Source: Mucilaginibacter segetis
GTDB lineage: Bacteria > Bacteroidota > Bacteroidia > Sphingobacteriales > Sphingobacteriaceae
Length of the DNA stretch: 64,000 bases
Direction: 5' to 3'
Assembly (NCBI RefSeq): GCF_016522075.1
Contig: NZ_JAEHFW010000001.1
Coordinates: 1,798,001-1,862,000, forward strand
Shown piece after piece: positions 44,431 to 53,712 of this stretch (positions within the stretch are counted from its first letter, which is position 1; each line of letters begins with the position of its first letter). Made by a program: the position numbers and the translations under genes. The notes beneath the pieces were generated by a model. The model searched no databases. It saw only the letters and a program-made list of their open reading frames with translations, and was not told where the DNA came from.

Positions 44431-47400
44431 CTATAGCAAGCTAGAGAATGAAAAACGGCATACCAGATCAATGTTGGCTTTGAAAACCGACATAGTCAAT
44501 GGTATGATTTTTTCACTGAGATTATAGATAGTTTCGACCTGGGCAGGAATAGTGAGTAAGTCGCTAAGCGAAAGGGTAGATTCGCCTTCGATAAGTTTGC
44601 TTTCCTTTAAAGTCGCCAAGAATGAAACGTTATCATCAGCCGATTTGACCATGTGGAATAAGCCTTCTACGAGTTGTGGTCGCCCTGTGATTACCCCTAG
44701 TATAATTATGGCCGCATAATAATAGTCTAACTCGTTGTACAAAGTCACCTGAAAACCCTCATGCGTCCGTAGAATACGGAATATATTGATGAATCGTTTG
44801 ATAGTACGTGGCGAATCACCGATCAGAAAGGCCAGCCCTTGCATAAAGTTTTCTTCTTCGACACTAATTAACAGTTTGGCAGTATCAACGGGTTTTGAGG
44901 GTTGGGCAATCGAATTTTCTTTGGTTATTTCTTTTCGGAAGTCGGTGCTTTCTTTTGACTGTATATTTTCGGGCTTAATGTCGCGAAGTCCTGTATCCGC
45001 TAGACTGTTCGTCGCCAGTGTAGACGGCGCTAGTTGTTCCATCGCCGAATTATCTTCCTCCACCTTCAGTTGCGCGGCTATGAGGGAGGCTTTGCTTTTT
45101 TGGTTCATTGGTTTGAGTGCGAACGGAATTTGGAATATTTTCTCAAGATAATCAGAACTAGTGGCGATGACTTCCTCATTGTCATTTTTATCCTTTTCGA
45201 CTTTGCGGCGGAAACCATTTTTAAGATGCGGATAATGTAGATGCAATGCATTATGCATCCATCGGGGATCGACACCAACAACAACTACAAAAAGCGGAAA
45301 TGCCAGAAGCAGGTTCATCGCCTCCAGCACTTTAACAACGGTGTCTTCTGAACATCGATCCAAGTCATCGATGTATAAAATAATCCGTTCTAATTCAAAT
45401 TGAAGTTTTGTAGTCGGCTGTCCGTCGTTCATGGTTCGGGCCTTTCTCTGTTGACCAAGTAGGTGATCGAGTTGTTCGAAGTCGCGCCGCACCCAGGAAA
45501 TGATGCCGAGACTGTTGGCATAACGTTCATCGGCTACCCGGCTTTCAATGAAGTGAATAACTTTGCGGCCCGATTTGATATCGTCAATGTCCTCTTTTAA
45601 CTTCTGCTGACGGAGTTCTAATTGTTCTATCTTGGTAGTTAACTTTGCAGATTCCGCTTTAGCGCCGGAGATTTGATTGTTAAGCTGCTGCCTTTGTTCC
45701 AAAAACTCGTCCTCCGCTCGCTTTCTTAATCGGCCCAGTGTATCTTTTAAAGGCAAGAGTTTTTCATAAACCAGCTTTAACTGCTTCATGGCCGGGTGGA
45801 TAATATTCAAGCCCGTTGCCAGTAAACCGCTAAGCGCGTAGATCAGGTATTTATACCGATCAAATAAAACACTGACGGCGACGGATACAGTTTTGAAATA
45901 ATAGCTGATCCCGATCAATACCGCAAACGTTATGAATAGAAATATCGTCCGCTTACTGGCGAAGAACGGACCTGATATTTTTACCGATTTGATGAACCGG
46001 TCCCAATAGCTATCAACCTCGCCTAATTGTTTACTGATGTCATCTACCGCGTCAATTTTGAGGAATTTGTATTCATTCTTTAAATCCGTTATTTGCTTTT
46101 GCACGGCCGCATCGCCCATAAGTTCCTGTAGAATAACCGATATGGATAAATTACTAAGCTTGGCAGATTGTGTGGAAACTTTGGTATCGAAGACTGCTTT
46201 TTCGTCAGTGAGCAAAGTAATGCGGCGATCCACTTCCGTTTTTTCGCTTTTGGTTTCCGCGATCAATTCTTTAGTAGAGCTGAGGTTTTGAAAGAGGTCC
46301 TTAAGTTCATCCGGGCGGTCTTTTCCGTATTGCTCCAGATCTTCAAAGATTTTCGTGATTAGGCTTGCCCAAAGGTTGGCATCGGAATAATGCCAGGAAT
46401 TAAAATTGATTTGAAGGACCTTTTTGCAAAACGTAGTTTGAGGGCCAGCGCTCAATTCATCGATTTTTGACTGTAGCTTATTCATAAAAAAGCTCTTGCC
46501 GCTACCCCAATTACCGAAAAGTCCGATAGCTAACGGGGGAGTTACTTCTTTGTAGACCATTACTGCCGCGAGTGCATCTACATCCTTTTGAAACCCTAAG
46601 CTATCTTCAATATCCTTAGCCGCACTGTCGGAAAAAACACGCACCAAACTGGCCTTATTACCTATCAATTCCCCGGGCTCATTAATAGCCCGCTGCATAT
46701 CTTCGTAGACAGGGGAAAATTCGGATTCGCTGATTTCGAATAATCGTTCATCACCGGACTCGAATCGGTCGTTAAGGGTACGGATAAGCGAAAATTGTTC
46801 GGCGGTAAAATTATAACGGTAACGTATTAAGCTGATTCTAAATAAAAAGCGCTCTCTGGCATCATTTTCTCGTTCCAGTGCCCGTGTCACCTGAAAGATA
46901 AAAACGATATTCTCATCTTTTGAATTATCAATGGCAATACCCAACTCACCGACCCTTATTGCTCTAAATCTCTCATATTCCGGGCGCGGCATCCTGGACT
47001 GGTAATCTGCATGAAAAAAAACAACCGTATCTTCGCTTAGATCATCTGTCGCCCAATTCGGCCCGTTAATTTTTAACAACCAAAATTTAGCATGAGGAAC
47101 AATTACGGTGTCTTTAAGTAATATCTCCTTAGCCAACTCGCGGTATTCCGCCCACTTCAGAATGTCAGACAATATCTTATCCCAGCTGAATTCGGCCTGA
47201 TAAAAGGTTGTTACAATCTGATCAGGCATTCCTGCTTCATCAAACGCTTTCCTGACGTCATTTCTCGCGCGTTTACCATAGCCAACGGTCATGTCATAGG
47301 TTTCCAGGATGGTAACCTGTCCATTTTCGTTTTTAAACTTATCCTTATTGTTCAGTGCTAGATTACCCAACTGGCTGCCTAGGTTAACCGACTCTACGAC

Positions 47401-48021
47401 CAAATAGCTATTGTCCGGACGGGCCACGCTGCGCAGCACAAATTTGTACTCATCATTGGAAAAAAGAAAGCCATCCGTATCCCAGGAACCGCTGGGCGTG
47501 CCGTAAGCAATATCTGTGTGACCCTCACACCGCCAGCCTGAAGGTAGAATTTGCGGTTGCAACCGATCCAGATAATTATAAAATTCCTGCGCAAAAATAA
47601 ATGGCGACATATCAATCTTTTTTGGAGCGCTTATTGATTTTTCGTAACGAGCTAAATGACGCTCTAAACTTGTCAAAATATGCAATCGGCCATTCTCTGT
47701 TAGCGGATATTCAAAATATTCGACTTGATAATTGGCTAATTCTTTAGGTATTTCGATGCCACGTTCAACGAAAGGTAGAACAGGTATACCAGCTTGCATA
47801 GCCATGCCCAATTCCATAAGTAAACTAGACGAAAAAGATCCCTGCGCCGTTAAAAACAAAATAAAAATATCAATACCATTCAGGCTAGTCTCCAACACTA
47901 AGTTATGTGGCTCAGTGTCTTGAATGATTTTGACTTGATGGTTTAATTGATTAAGCTTAGTGATGATAGGTGCGATAAGATCTCGGTCTTTAGCACTATA
48001 GGAAATAAATATATTAGGCAT
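44431..48021 (-). CDS. TIR domain-KAP P-loop NTPase membrane protein
   Basis: 1196 residues, the largest gene here. Residues 1-125: TIR domain (FISYSAKDRDLIAP, LNGIDIFILFLTAQG, and E70 in LLMELGMAM as the NADase Glu). Residues about 140-460: unrecognised region. From about 490: KAP NTPase with Walker A at GLFGNWGSGKS (K509) and Walker B ILYIDDLDRC near 880, typical VVVVGVDPRW after it. As in other KAP proteins two membrane helices are inserted (about 690 IFLFITFAVLIGISYYF and about 730 YLIYALSGLLATGLNIIHP), flanked by coiled coil (SAKLTTKIEQLELRQQKLKE). A TIR on a KAP ATPase suggests a membrane-anchored NAD-depleting immune protein. Monocistronic, 136 bp from the next gene. Confidence 0.88.
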   Translation of the reverse strand: MPNIFISYSAKDRDLIAPIITKLNQLNHQVKIIQDTEPHNLVLETSLNGIDIFILFLTAQGSFSSSLLMELGMAMQAGIPVLPFVERGIEIPKELANYQVEYFEYPLTENGRLHILTSLERHLARYEKSISAPKKIDMSPFIFAQEFYNYLDRLQPQILPSGWRCEGHTDIAYGTPSGSWDTDGFLFSNDEYKFVLRSVARPDNSYLVVESVNLGSQLGNLALNNKDKFKNENGQVTILETYDMTVGYGKRARNDVRKAFDEAGMPDQIVTTFYQAEFSWDKILSDILKWAEYRELAKEILLKDTVIVPHAKFWLLKINGPNWATDDLSEDTVVFFHADYQSRMPRPEYERFRAIRVGELGIAIDNSKDENIVFIFQVTRALERENDARERFLFRISLIRYRYNFTAEQFSLIRTLNDRFESGDERLFEISESEFSPVYEDMQRAINEPGELIGNKASLVRVFSDSAAKDIEDSLGFQKDVDALAAVMVYKEVTPPLAIGLFGNWGSGKSFFMNKLQSKIDELSAGPQTTFCKKVLQINFNSWHYSDANLWASLITKIFEDLEQYGKDRPDELKDLFQNLSSTKELIAETKSEKTEVDRRITLLTDEKAVFDTKVSTQSAKLSNLSISVILQELMGDAAVQKQITDLKNEYKFLKIDAVDDISKQLGEVDSYWDRFIKSVKISGPFFASKRTIFLFITFAVLIGISYYFKTVSVAVSVLFDRYKYLIYALSGLLATGLNIIHPAMKQLKLVYEKLLPLKDTLGRLRKRAEDEFLEQRQQLNNQISGAKAESAKLTTKIEQLELRQQKLKEDIDDIKSGRKVIHFIESRVADERYANSLGIISWVRRDFEQLDHLLGQQRKARTMNDGQPTTKLQFELERIILYIDDLDRCSEDTVVKVLEAMNLLLAFPLFVVVVGVDPRWMHNALHLHYPHLKNGFRRKVEKDKNDNEEVIATSSDYLEKIFQIPFALKPMNQKSKASLIAAQLKVEEDNSAMEQLAPSTLATNSLADTGLRDIKPENIQSKESTDFRKEITKENSIAQPSKPVDTAKLLISVEEENFMQGLAFLIGDSPRTIKRFINIFRILRTHEGFQVTLYNELDYYYAAIIILGVITGRPQLVEGLFHMVKSADDNVSFLATLKESKLIEGESTLSLSDLLTIPAQVETIYNLSEKIIPLTMSVFKANIDLVCRFSFSSLL

Positions 48022-48157
48022 TATAATCGTGTTCGTGAAAAGGTGTCTAAATATAGGAAATATAGCATTTAATCAAGCAAAAAATGAGAGTAATCCACCA
48101 TGATCTTTCGGGCTTTACGCAGATCTCTAAAAAAGGCTATGTGCTTTATCGATGTCT

Positions 48158-49108
48158 CTAGTATGATGTCGTTTGTATCCGACTGGGACGAAAAATAAAT
48201 TCCCGGTGATAGTCGAGGTAATGTCTTTGTGCGGTGTTGAAGCTGCCGACGTTTTGGGGTGTTAACTTCCAGATGGCGACAGTGGGGTCGGTGATGGGCG
48301 GGACGGCCCAGAGGACGTCGCCGTTGTTTTTGAAGGATAGCCAGCCTTTGTCGAATAGGCAGTCGACGTGGGGGCTGAGGAGTAAGCCGTTGTTGCCGTC
48401 CAGTTTTTCTTCGTTGTCGGACAGGCGCCAGGGTTTGATGTGGCTGGCGATGAGGAATTTGACGTCGCTGGCGCCGGTTAGCCGGCAGTGTTTTTCGATT
48501 TTTAGCAGGCGTTGGCGGTAAATACCCTGGCCGACACGGGCTTTGATCAATTGAGTTTTTTCGGTTTCCCGGATCGGTGAGGCAGCGATTTGCTGTTCAG
48601 CGGCATTGTTAATTAAACGGCTTTGAACGTCATCCAGACTGTCGATCGTTACGGCGTTCGATCTGGAGATCAAGCCTAAAAGTAGTTCCCCTAAGTTAGC
48701 GGAGATCTCTGCTAAGTAAATGCTTTGGTTACCGTTGCCGTTTTGTTGTAAAGGCGAGTACTTTTCAGGCAACAGGCGTTGAAAGAGTTCGATGTCCCTT
48801 TTGGGGGCGAATGGCTGTTCCAGTTCCAGCCAGAAGACCTTCACCAGGTAACCGTCGGGATTCCACTGATCGCCGGTGCGGCCGAATTCATCGGGGATAT
48901 TGGAGGCGATACAGCCCGATTCAATGATGCCGACGGCTTTAACCCGGCCATGTGCATAAGAAAAGATGACATCACCCGGTGAAGTGAGGGTCATGTTGAA
49001 ATAGCCCTGGTTGAAATGGCCCAGCTTGTTCGCTTTCGGTGACCAGATATAGCCGCCGCCCAGCTCTTTCCGTACGGTTTGCTTATGATTGACCCACCAG
49101 AATTTCAT
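48158..49108 (-). CDS. EVE-like domain-HNH endonuclease
   Basis: 316 residues. The N-terminal 140 are EVE/PUA-like: WWVNHKQTVRKELGGGYIWSPK, DVIFSYAHGRVKAVGIIESG; such domains read modified bases. The C-terminal part is an HNH nuclease: QRLLKIEKHCRLTGASDVKFLIASHIKPW (His pair after the Cys) and NGLLLSPHVDCLFDKGWLSF, the NxxxLxPxxHxxFDxG pattern. The combination is that of modification-dependent (type IV-like) restriction enzymes. Its start overlaps the stop of the upstream HNH gene by 4 bp (49105-49108), so the two work as a pair. Confidence 0.88.
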   Translation of the reverse strand: MKFWWVNHKQTVRKELGGGYIWSPKANKLGHFNQGYFNMTLTSPGDVIFSYAHGRVKAVGIIESGCIASNIPDEFGRTGDQWNPDGYLVKVFWLELEQPFAPKRDIELFQRLLPEKYSPLQQNGNGNQSIYLAEISANLGELLLGLISRSNAVTIDSLDDVQSRLINNAAEQQIAASPIRETEKTQLIKARVGQGIYRQRLLKIEKHCRLTGASDVKFLIASHIKPWRLSDNEEKLDGNNGLLLSPHVDCLFDKGWLSFKNNGDVLWAVPPITDPTVAIWKLTPQNVGSFNTAQRHYLDYHREFIFRPSRIQTTSY

Positions 49109-50148
49109 ACCCGAATATAAGGCAATAAAGTCTCAAATCCATTATTCCGGGCTATCGTTGCCAACGGTTGTAATTGTTCCCATACCCGGTCGCGTTCAAA
49201 TAAGTGGAGGTCCGGAACAATCGTCAAATAATCCTCCAGGAATTTATGCTGGGGCGCCACTTGTTGTATGACTTCTAAAGCAGATCGTTGTAAATTGAAA
49301 TACGGTTCGAAATAAGTGTCGAGCGGGGGTAGTTTGTCGCTTTTGCTGCTGTTGAAGGCCCGGTCGGCGGGGATGAGGTTCCACATCAGGTCATGGGAGA
49401 CGAAGGCGTAGGGGAGGAAGTGCTCGACGGCATAGTCGCCAACAGTGAGTCGCTTATGGGTATAGATACAATCCACACTGCCCAGTTCAGCCAAAACGAG
49501 GTCCCAGAATTTGCGTTGTTCGGTCAGGGCTTTGCGTACCGGCAGTTTGATCAGTTTGTTCGGGATATCGGGTACGTTCGGGTTCTTGGCCTGCAGATAA
49601 ACCGCCAGGTTCCAGTAACAAAAGTTTTTCAGGATACGGGCATGGCGCTGCAAATAAGTTACCCAGGCCGGATTCAACTCGATATGATCGGCGTAGAGCG
49701 CATACAAACAGTTATTTTCAAAACGCTGGGAAGCCCGGTAAGCCGCCTGGCTATCCGCTGCCCGGAACCAGGGACTCAGAAAACGGTGCGGTACCTCGCC
49801 GTTAAAATAACGCAATGCACGTAAAGTAGCTTTGTTGCTGGTATGGGCTAACTGGTTGAAAATAAATATCCTATCCGCATCGATCGTCAGGCTTTCCAAA
49901 CCCCTGATCGCCTGAATTGCCTCCTGCAACTTATCCTGCTTGCCAAACGAAACCTTGAAATAATTCACCGTATACCAGGCATGCGCCACCATCTCCGCGA
50001 ACAAATCCCGCTTAGCGATCGTCCTTTCACCCAGCTCCACCCGCCCCAGCAAAGCCAGAAACCAGTAAAACTTATACGTCGCCGAAGTATTTTTAAAACA
50101 CCCCGCCAGCAAATGCACCGGTAAACCCTCGTGATCAGGCAAGTCCAT
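49105..50148 (-). CDS. HNH endonuclease family protein
   Basis: 347 residues from the ATG at 50148; a TTG five codons earlier is also possible. The N-terminal two thirds is helical (NTSATYKFYWFLALLG at the start recalls several HNH proteins of defence loci). The nuclease is at residues about 250-285: LTVGDYAVEHFLPYAFVSHD and LWNLIP-like MWNLIPADRAFNSSKSDKLP, the EHFxP...H..WNLxPxxxxxNxxKxxxLP pattern of the HNH fold. It is the first gene of a two-gene operon with the EVE-HNH gene, so it may be a partner with different target sense. Confidence 0.83.
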   Translation of the reverse strand: MDLPDHEGLPVHLLAGCFKNTSATYKFYWFLALLGRVELGERTIAKRDLFAEMVAHAWYTVNYFKVSFGKQDKLQEAIQAIRGLESLTIDADRIFIFNQLAHTSNKATLRALRYFNGEVPHRFLSPWFRAADSQAAYRASQRFENNCLYALYADHIELNPAWVTYLQRHARILKNFCYWNLAVYLQAKNPNVPDIPNKLIKLPVRKALTEQRKFWDLVLAELGSVDCIYTHKRLTVGDYAVEHFLPYAFVSHDLMWNLIPADRAFNSSKSDKLPPLDTYFEPYFNLQRSALEVIQQVAPQHKFLEDYLTIVPDLHLFERDRVWEQLQPLATIARNNGFETLLPYIRV

Positions 50149-50239
50149 GCTCAAATATAGCAATTAAGCCTTCCGCTAACGGTGACAAATATTTTAAAAA
50201 TGTTATTGTGTATATTGCATCTACCTTCAAACAATTATC

Positions 50240-51715
50240 ATGATTTACTTTTCAAATTATTTTCGTGTTCAGGAAGATATTATTGACCGATATGGGGCAT
50301 TTAATATTTCATTAATCAACGATTTACCACTGTTTATTGACCCTTTCTTATTATTTGGAAGCCAAAAGAAAGAGTATCAGCAGCTCCATAAGGAGATTGT
50401 AGACTATTTGATTTTTTTGCGGGAAAAGGCGGCTTTAGGAAATATCAGTGACGGTGAAAAAAAAGCTTGGTTTATGTTTCCGGAAGTTGAGCAAACATGG
50501 CTTGGTTTCAGCGTAATTGGCAATAGTGGTCGTGGTTTAGGACCTAAGTTTGCAAATTCTTTATCTATCAATATGCCCGTTGTGTTTGCTGATTTAGGTG
50601 AAGAAAAAATTTCTCAGACTTCTCACCTCGAAAAAGCTGCCTTATTTCAAATTGGTATTGGAAAGGATAATATCAGTGATTTTACCACTAACCTGATTAA
50701 GAGGTATTTATTGGAGTATACAGAAAAATTTACGCTTAGTCACATAGCTGCAGCAGACCGAGCGAAATTTAAGGTGGATAAGGTGTATTTCGATTATGAT
50801 TTGAAACGTTGGATGCCCAAAGAATTTACACTGCCGCTTTTTCAAGATGACTATGTTTTGCTAACGCCTGTCGAAATACTTACAAAAGATGAAAATTGGA
50901 TTAACGGGGGCGACCTGCATAGCCAATTCCATAAGGTTTGTAACTCAATAGCGAATAGCCAATTGAGAAGTGAAGTAAACAACTATTTCAGTAACAAACT
51001 ACCGCGGATAACCAAATCTCATCCGAAGATCACGCAGAAAGAAAAAAGCGCCGCTATAATAGAAACACTGAATAAATTTCCGAAGATCATCGATTATTAT
51101 ATTAAACTCAAAGAGGGTAATAAAGACGGTGCAAAACGGATGTCTAAGCAAAAAGTGGAAGAGGTTAAATCACTTTTCGTAAATAGCGTGACGCGTTTAC
51201 TTGACAAACTAAAAGAAAATACGGAGTTTTTCGTTCCGACTACGGAAGATTCTTTTACGGCCAGTTTAAAGCGTGTCAATTTCATGAAACATGTTATTGA
51301 AAAGAATGATGGTTATCGAATTTTCTACGTCAAAGGCCAGCCAATTAAGCGTGAACAGGACGTCCAAATTATTTTTAGATTAACATGGCATGCAAGCACC
51401 TTTGATGTTAATCGAGAAGTCAACAATGGAAGGGGGCCGGTTGACTATGCGGTTTCTAAAGGAGCCGCAGATAAGACGCTCGTCGAATTTAAACTTGCTT
51501 CTAATAGTCAGTTAAAAAAAAACTTGCAAAATCAAGTGTCAATTTATGAGGAAGCTAACAACACCACGAAGAGCATCACGGTCATCGTTTATTTTACTTT
51601 ATATGAGTTACAAAGCCTTAAGTTATTATTGAAGGAGCTAAAACTGACTGAAAATAAAAGTATCATACTCATTGATGCACGGAGTGATAACAAAACCTCA
51701 GCTTCAAAAGCTTAG
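50240..51715 (+). CDS. Predicted PD-(D/E)XK nuclease
   Basis: 491 residues. The C-terminal domain has a PD-(D/E)XK site: GRGPVDYAV with D402, then TLVEFKLASNSQL with E416 and K418 (ExK) and a following helix NLQNQVSIYEEAN, a typical order for restriction-like nucleases. The first 250 residues (FRVQEDIIDRYGAFNISLINDLPLFIDPFLLF...) are not recognised and may be the target-sensing part. It is divergent from the HNH operon across 91 bp and 74 bp upstream of the next gene, in the dense defence part of the island, so phage or plasmid restriction is a fair inference. Confidence 0.75.
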   Translation: MIYFSNYFRVQEDIIDRYGAFNISLINDLPLFIDPFLLFGSQKKEYQQLHKEIVDYLIFLREKAALGNISDGEKKAWFMFPEVEQTWLGFSVIGNSGRGLGPKFANSLSINMPVVFADLGEEKISQTSHLEKAALFQIGIGKDNISDFTTNLIKRYLLEYTEKFTLSHIAAADRAKFKVDKVYFDYDLKRWMPKEFTLPLFQDDYVLLTPVEILTKDENWINGGDLHSQFHKVCNSIANSQLRSEVNNYFSNKLPRITKSHPKITQKEKSAAIIETLNKFPKIIDYYIKLKEGNKDGAKRMSKQKVEEVKSLFVNSVTRLLDKLKENTEFFVPTTEDSFTASLKRVNFMKHVIEKNDGYRIFYVKGQPIKREQDVQIIFRLTWHASTFDVNREVNNGRGPVDYAVSKGAADKTLVEFKLASNSQLKKNLQNQVSIYEEANNTTKSITVIVYFTLYELQSLKLLLKELKLTENKSIILIDARSDNKTSASKA

Positions 51716-51789
51716 TTTAATTAGCAGATAATCATTTAGTTGTTTCTGATTGTAATCATTGTTATATTCGGATTACTAAACCGAATAGC

Positions 51790-52467
51790 ATGATTGTTAC
51801 CAATATCACCATTAAACAACTGGTCGAATTTAGAAGATTATCTGACCGCAGCCGCAAGACTTTCGCGAACCGGATTCAAGTGCCGCAAACTGCTGCATCC
51901 GGCGATGGCGGCGGAGATTACTGGATTTCTTGCCTGAGTGCAATTGGAAATACCTTCCGCGTGTTAAATAATCAATTGATTACCGATAAGATAGGCGAAT
52001 TAGACCGGAAGTATCAAACGGCCAAGCATACCAACACAAAAACCATGTATAAAAGGAATCTGGAGATTTTGCAGATCTACCAGAATTTTAACTTGGCACA
52101 ATGGCGCCCATCAGTTCCGTTGAAATTTTTGACACGTCCCAAGATTACTTTAATGCTAAAGAACGTTCCGTTGCAGATTTTGCCGCAGCATGTCTTTGGT
52201 TTTGACATTAACGGAAACCAAATGGTAGGCGGGATTTGGTTTGTTCATTGGTTAGATGGTTTTAGTGTTGGTGATTTAGGTATGTACACGGAAGCGATGT
52301 ATAAATACTTGAATTTGGTTTATGGATCAACCCATCAAGTGGATCCGGATTTTTGTCTTACGGTTGATGTCGTTGATCAGAACGCGGTGAGTTACACGCA
52401 ATTGCTTAATGGAAGTGTAACGTCGCTGCTGGATAATACGCTGGACGAACTCAACAAATTGATTTAA
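51790..52467 (+). CDS. Unknown protein beside the PD-(D/E)XK nuclease gene
   Basis: 225 residues, not recognised. It has a soluble alpha/beta composition, without signal peptide or membrane helix; the middle (FDINGNQMVGGIWFVHWLDGFSVGDLG) is beta-rich. It is 74 bp after the nuclease gene on the same strand and converges on the integrase gene with one base between the stops. It may be a partner of the nuclease, but no evidence beyond position. Confidence 0.65.
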   Translation: MIVTNITIKQLVEFRRLSDRSRKTFANRIQVPQTAASGDGGGDYWISCLSAIGNTFRVLNNQLITDKIGELDRKYQTAKHTNTKTMYKRNLEILQIYQNFNLAQWRPSVPLKFLTRPKITLMLKNVPLQILPQHVFGFDINGNQMVGGIWFVHWLDGFSVGDLGMYTEAMYKYLNLVYGSTHQVDPDFCLTVDVVDQNAVSYTQLLNGSVTSLLDNTLDELNKLI

Positions 52468-52468
52468 T

Positions 52469-53677
52469 TTACTCTGCTTCAGTCACCAGGGTTAAGGCTT
52501 GCCCGGTATAGATTTTTTTGACCGGTTGCATGTCGGTGCGGACTTTGGTGTCGGTGACGCGTGCATAGTGCTGCGTGGATTTGATGCTGCGGTGGCCGAG
52601 CATCTGGCCCACGGTTTCGAGGGGGACGCCATTGGTCAGGGTTACCGTCGTGGCAAAAGTATGGCGCGCGCAGTGATAGGTCAGGCGTTTGTTCAGGCCA
52701 AGTTCCCGGGTGATGTCTTTGAGGTAGGCATTGGCTTTCTGGTTGCTGATGTTGGGCAGGAGTTTCCCTTCGGGCCGGCGGGGATGGTGTGCATAATGCT
52801 GGAGGAGCAGTTTGGCCGGGGGCAGGAGGGGCACGCGTACCCGGTTATTGTTCTTGATGCGGTGGGTTTGGATCCAGGTTTCGCCGTTTTCCGTGACCAG
52901 GTCCGTAGCTGCCAGTTTTACGGTGTCCGCATAGGATAGGCCGGTATAGCAGCTGAACAAGAACAGGTCGCGTACCACGCTCAGCTTTTTGGAAAAGCGT
53001 TTGGTCGCCAGCCGGGCGAGTTCCTCGCCGGTCAGGTAATCGCGGTGCACTTCCGTCGCCCGCATGCGGTGGGCGATGAAAGGGTCGCGCTGCAGCCAGC
53101 CAAAATCCATCGCGATCCGCACGATCGTGCGCAGCTTTTTAATAATTTGTATCGCCGTATTATTTTGGACATGATGACCGGTCTTTAAATAATACTCATA
53201 GTCTTTCACGAACTGATGATCTAATTGATCTAAACGCAAGTCGTCGGTTTGATACTTTAGTTGCAGAAACTTCTTCAACGCCTTATAACCGGCTTGATAT
53301 TTCTCCAGCGTGGCTTTCGAATAGTCCTTCCCGATCAGCCCGATAATATAGTTCAACTGGTAATTCCAGACCTCCGACAACATTTTCGAGGGCTCCAGTT
53401 CTTCCCCCTGCATCAATTTCCGGACCTGCCGCGCCGTAAAAGGCTTCCCCGCCGCGTACAATTCCTGCCGGCACTGGTGTGCCCGCGCATACAACAAATC
53501 CAGCCAGGCATTGATACTCCGGGCCTCCTCCTTATTCCCCTTCACCCGGCCGGCCTGCTTATCCCAATCCGCCGGCCTGCACTTCCGCTGCGTCGACAGG
53601 TCTTCCGTATGCCCGTTCACCGACAGCCGCCCATAAATCATGCTAAGTTCCGCCTGCTTATTCTTCGGTGGTTTCAA
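52469..53677 (-). CDS. IntDOT-like tyrosine recombinase (integrase)
   Basis: 402 residues counted from TTG at 53677. SAM-like and catalytic domains are clear: LFLFSCYTGLSYADTVKL, HCARHTFATTVTL, LGHRSIKSTQHYARV with the nucleophile Tyr. The first catalytic Arg is a Ser in TGLSYAD, as known for IntDOT of Bacteroides elements. It marks the right end of the island. Start is unusual: the N-terminal strand FRFYLKPPKNK begins before TTG, and 22 open codons upstream contain no ATG or GTG; they run back to the poly-A of the excisionase gene, see the separate entry on the frameshift site. Confidence 0.9.
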   Translation of the reverse strand: MKPPKNKQAELSMIYGRLSVNGHTEDLSTQRKCRPADWDKQAGRVKGNKEEARSINAWLDLLYARAHQCRQELYAAGKPFTARQVRKLMQGEELEPSKMLSEVWNYQLNYIIGLIGKDYSKATLEKYQAGYKALKKFLQLKYQTDDLRLDQLDHQFVKDYEYYLKTGHHVQNNTAIQIIKKLRTIVRIAMDFGWLQRDPFIAHRMRATEVHRDYLTGEELARLATKRFSKKLSVVRDLFLFSCYTGLSYADTVKLAATDLVTENGETWIQTHRIKNNNRVRVPLLPPAKLLLQHYAHHPRRPEGKLLPNISNQKANAYLKDITRELGLNKRLTYHCARHTFATTVTLTNGVPLETVGQMLGHRSIKSTQHYARVTDTKVRTDMQPVKKIYTGQALTLVTEAE

Positions 53678-53712
53678 ATAAAACCGAAACCCGAAGGTCA
53701 GCCGCTCAACGC

